Positions 63,405-64,000 of a stretch of 64,000 nt of DNA are shown here, piece after piece. The first letter of the stretch is position 1, and each line of letters opens with the position of its first letter. The DNA comes from Streptomyces naganishii JCM 4654 (lineage in GTDB: Bacteria; Actinomycetota; Actinomycetes; Streptomycetales; Streptomycetaceae), in contig NZ_BMVF01000025.1 in NCBI RefSeq assembly GCF_014650575.1, positions 37,968 through 101,967 on the forward strand, read 5' to 3'. Below the pieces are notes generated by a model, which was not told where the DNA came from, searched no databases, and saw nothing but the letters and a program-made list of their open reading frames with translations. Both the position numbers and the translations under genes were made by a program.

Positions 63405-63447
63405 GGACCCATCAGAGGCGTCGCCCATGTCTGTGGGAGCGGTGGCC

Positions 63448-63464
63448 GGGCATACGGGCTTCAC
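63448..63464 (+). promoter_or_regulatory. 17-bp element identical to 15244-15260
   Basis: GGGCATACGGGCTTCAC, 22 bp before the start of the 55-residue gene at 63487, identical to the element before its paralogue at 15288. Confidence 0.5.
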
Positions 63465-63486
63465 TTCCCATCGAAAGGGGCTCGTC

Positions 63487-63654
63487 ATGCTCGGCATAGT
63501 CGCGGCAGTGCTGTTCTTCATCGCCTTCCTCATCAACGCGGCTGAGATCAGCACCAATCCCACGTTCTCGTCAGTCAACGTCATGCTCCTGGGGCTGACC
63601 GCATTGGCCCTGCACGTTGCGGGAATCGGTAGTACTTGGTCCCGTAGACGCTGA
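63487..63654 (+). CDS. Small membrane protein, 55 residues (telomere-proximal copy)
   Basis: A 55-residue protein opening MLGIVAAVLFFIAFLINAAE, with SVNVMLLGLTALALHVAGIG as the second helix and a WSRRR end. AAAGGGG lies six bases before the ATG. A longer in-frame start at 63427 is unlikely because the paralogue at 15288 begins at the same methionine. It is the last gene before the telomere, ending 63 bp from the first palindrome. Both ends are membrane-compatible, so it may act with the 97-residue neighbour. The function is unknown. Confidence 0.75.
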   Translation: MLGIVAAVLFFIAFLINAAEISTNPTFSSVNVMLLGLTALALHVAGIGSTWSRRR

Positions 63655-63716
63655 CCCGGAGTCAAGCCCCAGAACCGCAGGGGTCAGCCGGAGAACAGCC
63701 CACCCACCCTTGCTGC

Positions 63717-64000
63717 CGCTCGGGCCGCAGGCCCGTTGGCCGGCCCCGCGTAGCGGGGCCGGCTTCGTGACGCGAAGCGCCACCCGGTGACCGGAGCGCA
63801 GCGGAGACACCGCGCGCGGGGGCGTAGCCCCCAACTCCGGGAGCGCAGCGGACGGAGTGTCACCCGGGTTGCGCAGCAACTCGGGTGTGCTGACCGCGCA
63901 GCGGTCAGCCAGCGCTCCCGCGGAGCGGGAGCGCAACACCCACGCGCAGCGTGGGTGTTCGCTTGCACATCGCGCAGCGATGTGATACCCGCTCCGCGGG
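63717..64000. repeat. Archetypal Streptomyces-type telomere, palindrome array
   Basis: From 63717 the sequence is consecutive inverted repeats, mostly with GCA, GTA or GGA trinucleotide loops: 63721-63735, 63739-63763 (11-bp arms), 63818-63832, 63834-63858 (imperfect), 63861-63887 (one mismatch), 63889-63909, 63912-63934 (10-bp arms), 63935-63959 (11-bp arms), 63966-63984 and 63988-64000. The last ones match in arm sequence and order the conserved palindromes I-IV of archetypal Streptomyces telomeres as known from several chromosomes. The plus strand carries the 3' overhang that folds to be patched by terminal protein. The outermost block is at the final base of the window. Confidence 0.93.
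63988..64000. repeat. Terminal palindrome (Pal I), physical end of the linear replicon
   Basis: CCCGC-TCC-GCGGG occupies the last 13 bases. Read from the other strand it starts CCCGCGGAGCGGG, the conserved outermost 13 bases of archetypal Streptomyces telomeres. That the window ends precisely here indicates the true end of the molecule. Confidence 0.9.

Overview
The window is actinobacterial and very probably from Streptomyces. It is GC-rich, uses GTG/TTG starts and 4-bp stop/start overlaps freely, and carries Streptomyces-type families (PucR and SpoIIE/HATPase regulators, class F sortase, LAxTG anchor, tap/tpg). The last ~280 bp (63717-64000) are a run of GCA-, GTA- and GGA-loop palindromes ending in a terminal 13-bp palindrome. 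This is the layout of archetypal Streptomyces telomeres, so base 64000 is probably the physical end of a linear chromosome arm or large linear plasmid, and the window is its terminal 64 kb.

Layout. (1) 1-6.8 kb: an operon with an amidohydrolase tail, an M20 deacylase, a GNAT acyltransferase and an N-acylamino-acid racemase, followed by a PucR regulator and an MFS carrier; it reads as N-acyl (D-)amino acid interconversion. (2) 7.3-14.3 kb: ADP-ribosylglycohydrolase, then a three-gene ABC-transporter/YncE-phosphoesterase operon with a strong terminator. (3) 14.6-24.9 kb: a mosaic of decayed genes (IS5 transposase, molybdopterin oxidoreductase, methyltransferase, tyrosine integrase) around intact modules: a sigma-factor triad, a haloalkane dehalogenase/NmrA pair divergent from a TetR regulator, and a large SpoIIE-type phosphatase. 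(4) 25-46.7 kb: an exopolysaccharide/cell-surface glycan cluster: DUF4012 protein, asparagine synthase, O-antigen-ligase-like protein, methyltransferase, flippase, two GT4 glycosyltransferases, acetyltransferase, WecA-type initiating transferase, two nucleotide-sugar epimerases, nucleotide-sugar dehydrogenase, and a BY-kinase with its low-molecular-weight tyrosine phosphatase. Embedded in it is a glutaminyl cyclase translationally coupled to an LANTG-anchored protein. (5) 47-53 kb: IS debris, a class F sortase with a repeat-rich secreted protein, and a small secreted protein. (6) 52.3-64 kb: the replicon-end region, with TniB/Mu-type transposase/TniQ remnants, tap and tpg (telomere-associated and terminal protein), a HEAT-repeat protein, a truncated second tpg, the ttrA-type helicase, two tiny membrane proteins and the telomere.

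How they work together: Tap and Tpg would prime end-patching on the 3' overhang folded from the terminal palindromes, and the TtrA-type helicase is the usual terminus-linked partner. The cluster at 25-47 kb would build, flip, polymerise and regulate a surface glycan. The two-small-gene membrane module beside the telomere has a damaged second copy at 14.9-15.5 kb, where an IS5 remnant is joined directly to its first gene. I saw no tRNA, rRNA or CRISPR.
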